From Pseudomonadota bacterium (GTDB lineage Bacteria > Pseudomonadota > Alphaproteobacteria > Rhizobiales > Hyphomicrobiaceae), in assembly GCA_023416575.1 (NCBI GenBank), contig JAEZHL010000224.1, forward strand, positions 1 through 14,340: DNA of 14,340 nucleotides. The letters run 5' to 3'. The stretch's first letter is position 1; each line of letters begins with the position of its first letter. Below, piece after piece: positions 13,538 through 14,340 of this stretch. Under the pieces are notes generated by a model, which saw only the letters and a program-made list of their open reading frames with translations, made no database searches and was not told where the DNA came from. The position numbers were made by a program, and so were the translations under genes.

Positions 13538-14060
13538 CGGGACGACAGGAGATCTGAGGCGCCCTCTCACTGAAACTCGGATTACGTGGAACACTGGCGT
13601 CGCGATTGGCGATCCGGATGCGCCTATCCTGGCTGCCATGAGCGAGTGTCTGAACGAAGCAATCTTCGCCGAGCTGAGGGAGAAACGAGGGGACACTTAT
13701 TCTCCCGAGGTCTCCTATGAGCCAAGTACCTGCGGAGGCGTGTTCACAATCAGTGTGACGAGCGACAAGAAGCCGGGCGATGTGGAAAAGCGCATATTTC
13801 AAGTTTTTGAACAGATCAGAAGTGGTGGGACTCCGTTGGAGCTTGAGAATCTAGTGGAGCGTTGGGAGTTGAGGCGGGGGAAAACCGCGGACAGCGCTGA
13901 TTTGATTTTGGAGAACATGATTGCGCGAGTCGTCGACGGCTGTGCGCTGGAGGATCTGGATATTTCGTCAGTTTCGCCGAGCGATATTGCGGCAGCGGCG
14001 CGCAAGTACCTACCCGAATACAGGGGCGCCTATATTCGCTTGGGATTGCTGGGCTCGTGA
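13488..14060 (+). CDS. M16 protease, C-terminal part (frame-split)
   Basis: Encodes the second domain of an M16 peptidase: ITWNTGVAIGDPDAPILAAMSECLNEAIFAELREKRGDTYSPEVSYEP is the typical C-domain block, with the conserved R/Y substrate residues in REKRGDTY. It has no zinc motif of its own, and the ATG at 13488 lacks a convincing ribosome site, so it is probably not an independent gene. From 12731 to 14060 there are 1330 bases, 443 codons plus one base. A single-base insertion, or a +1 shift during translation, would therefore join both parts into about 442 aa, the usual length. It could be a pseudogene, a sequencing error, or a rare programmed shift. Confidence 0.75.
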   Translation: MLELPRTGPVRAYQTLSGTTGDLRRPLTETRITWNTGVAIGDPDAPILAAMSECLNEAIFAELREKRGDTYSPEVSYEPSTCGGVFTISVTSDKKPGDVEKRIFQVFEQIRSGGTPLELENLVERWELRRGKTADSADLILENMIARVVDGCALEDLDISSVSPSDIAAAARKYLPEYRGAYIRLGLLGS

Positions 14061-14136
14061 GTGCACGCCCATACAGAACAACGAGTGCTTGGCGGCTTGG
14101 ACGCGAGATTGGAAAGCGCCGGGGATAGGGCGATGC

Positions 14137-14160
14137 GGAGGATGGTCGTGGCCATCCTCC
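14137..14160. terminator. Stem-loop between the M16 gene and the right-edge gene
   Basis: GGAGGATGG and CCATCCTCC form a perfect 9-bp stem with the loop TCGTGG. It sits between two convergent genes, 77 bp after the M16 stop and 23 bp from the minus-strand stop. No clear T-run is present. Confidence 0.5.
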
Positions 14161-14182
14161 ACAAGCGACATCGATTGATGAG

Positions 14183-14340
14183 CTACAGATCGTACTGCTC
14201 GCGCGCGTATTTGCCCAGGCCTGCCGCATCGAGGCGGCTTAGGGGGGCGAGGAAGGTCACCTGGATGACGCCAGGCGCACGGCCGATCTCGATGGCGCCG
14301 TTGACGGTGGCGCGGTTGCGGACCTCGGGCACGGTCATGC
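14183..14340 (-). CDS. 3' end of an unrecognised minus-strand gene
   Basis: The minus strand is open from the right edge to a TAG at 14185-14183. The last residues include VPEVRNRATVNGAIEIG, then VIQVTFLAPLSRLDAAG, ending in KYAREQYDL. Third codon positions are almost all G or C, as in a real gene here. An ATG at 14338 is probably internal, because nothing upstream can be seen. I cannot assign a family from about 50 residues. Confidence 0.55.
   Translation of the reverse strand, partial: MTVPEVRNRATVNGAIEIGRAPGVIQVTFLAPLSRLDAAGLGKYAREQYDL

Overview
The window looks like chromosome from an alphaproteobacterium of the order Hyphomicrobiales (Rhizobiales). Three things point there: the hslU / hslV / hisB / DUF2628 / hisH / hisA / hisF gene order, the DUF2865 and DUF3088 families, and GC-rich codon use. 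I cannot name a genus. No rRNA, tRNA, CRISPR array or insertion sequence was seen.

Layout. (1) 1-1666: the end of a DUF2865 envelope-type protein (+) converges on a pterin-4a-carbinolamine dehydratase and an RNA 2',3'-cyclic phosphodiesterase (both -). (2) 1711-4008: an hslV - SMR transporter - hslU cluster on the minus strand, with a sigma-32-like promoter ahead of hslV. (3) 4153-9510: a histidine cluster on the plus strand, hisB - DUF2628 - hisH - hisA - hisF. It is interrupted twice by minus-strand genes. Between hisH and hisA lie a putative DNA-binding protein ending in a clamp-binding-like QLGLF, a Cas2/SinR-like protein with a LexA-type box upstream, and a DUF3088 protein. Between hisA and hisF lies a cysteine-patterned hypothetical protein. 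(4) 9610-11212: a CitE-like CoA-ester lyase diverges from a MarR regulator. (5) 11351-12544: an M20 carboxypeptidase-like metallopeptidase. (6) 12731-14060: a Tat-signal M16 protease split by a frameshift. (7) 14183-14340: the 3' end of an unrecognised minus-strand gene running off the right edge.

How the genes work together. HisA makes PRFAR, HisH and HisF convert it to imidazole-glycerol phosphate, and HisB dehydrates that product. HslV and HslU form the ATP-dependent HslVU protease, and the heat-shock-like promoter ahead of hslV fits that role. The MarR regulator probably controls the divergent lyase gene, its own gene, or both.

The most interesting part is the 6061-7315 insertion inside the histidine cluster. 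A Cas2-fold protein there appears to sit behind an alphaproteobacterial SOS box (GAAC-N7-GAAC), next to a small protein that may bind both DNA and the sliding clamp. This suggests an undescribed DNA-damage-responsive unit, but the functional link is inference.
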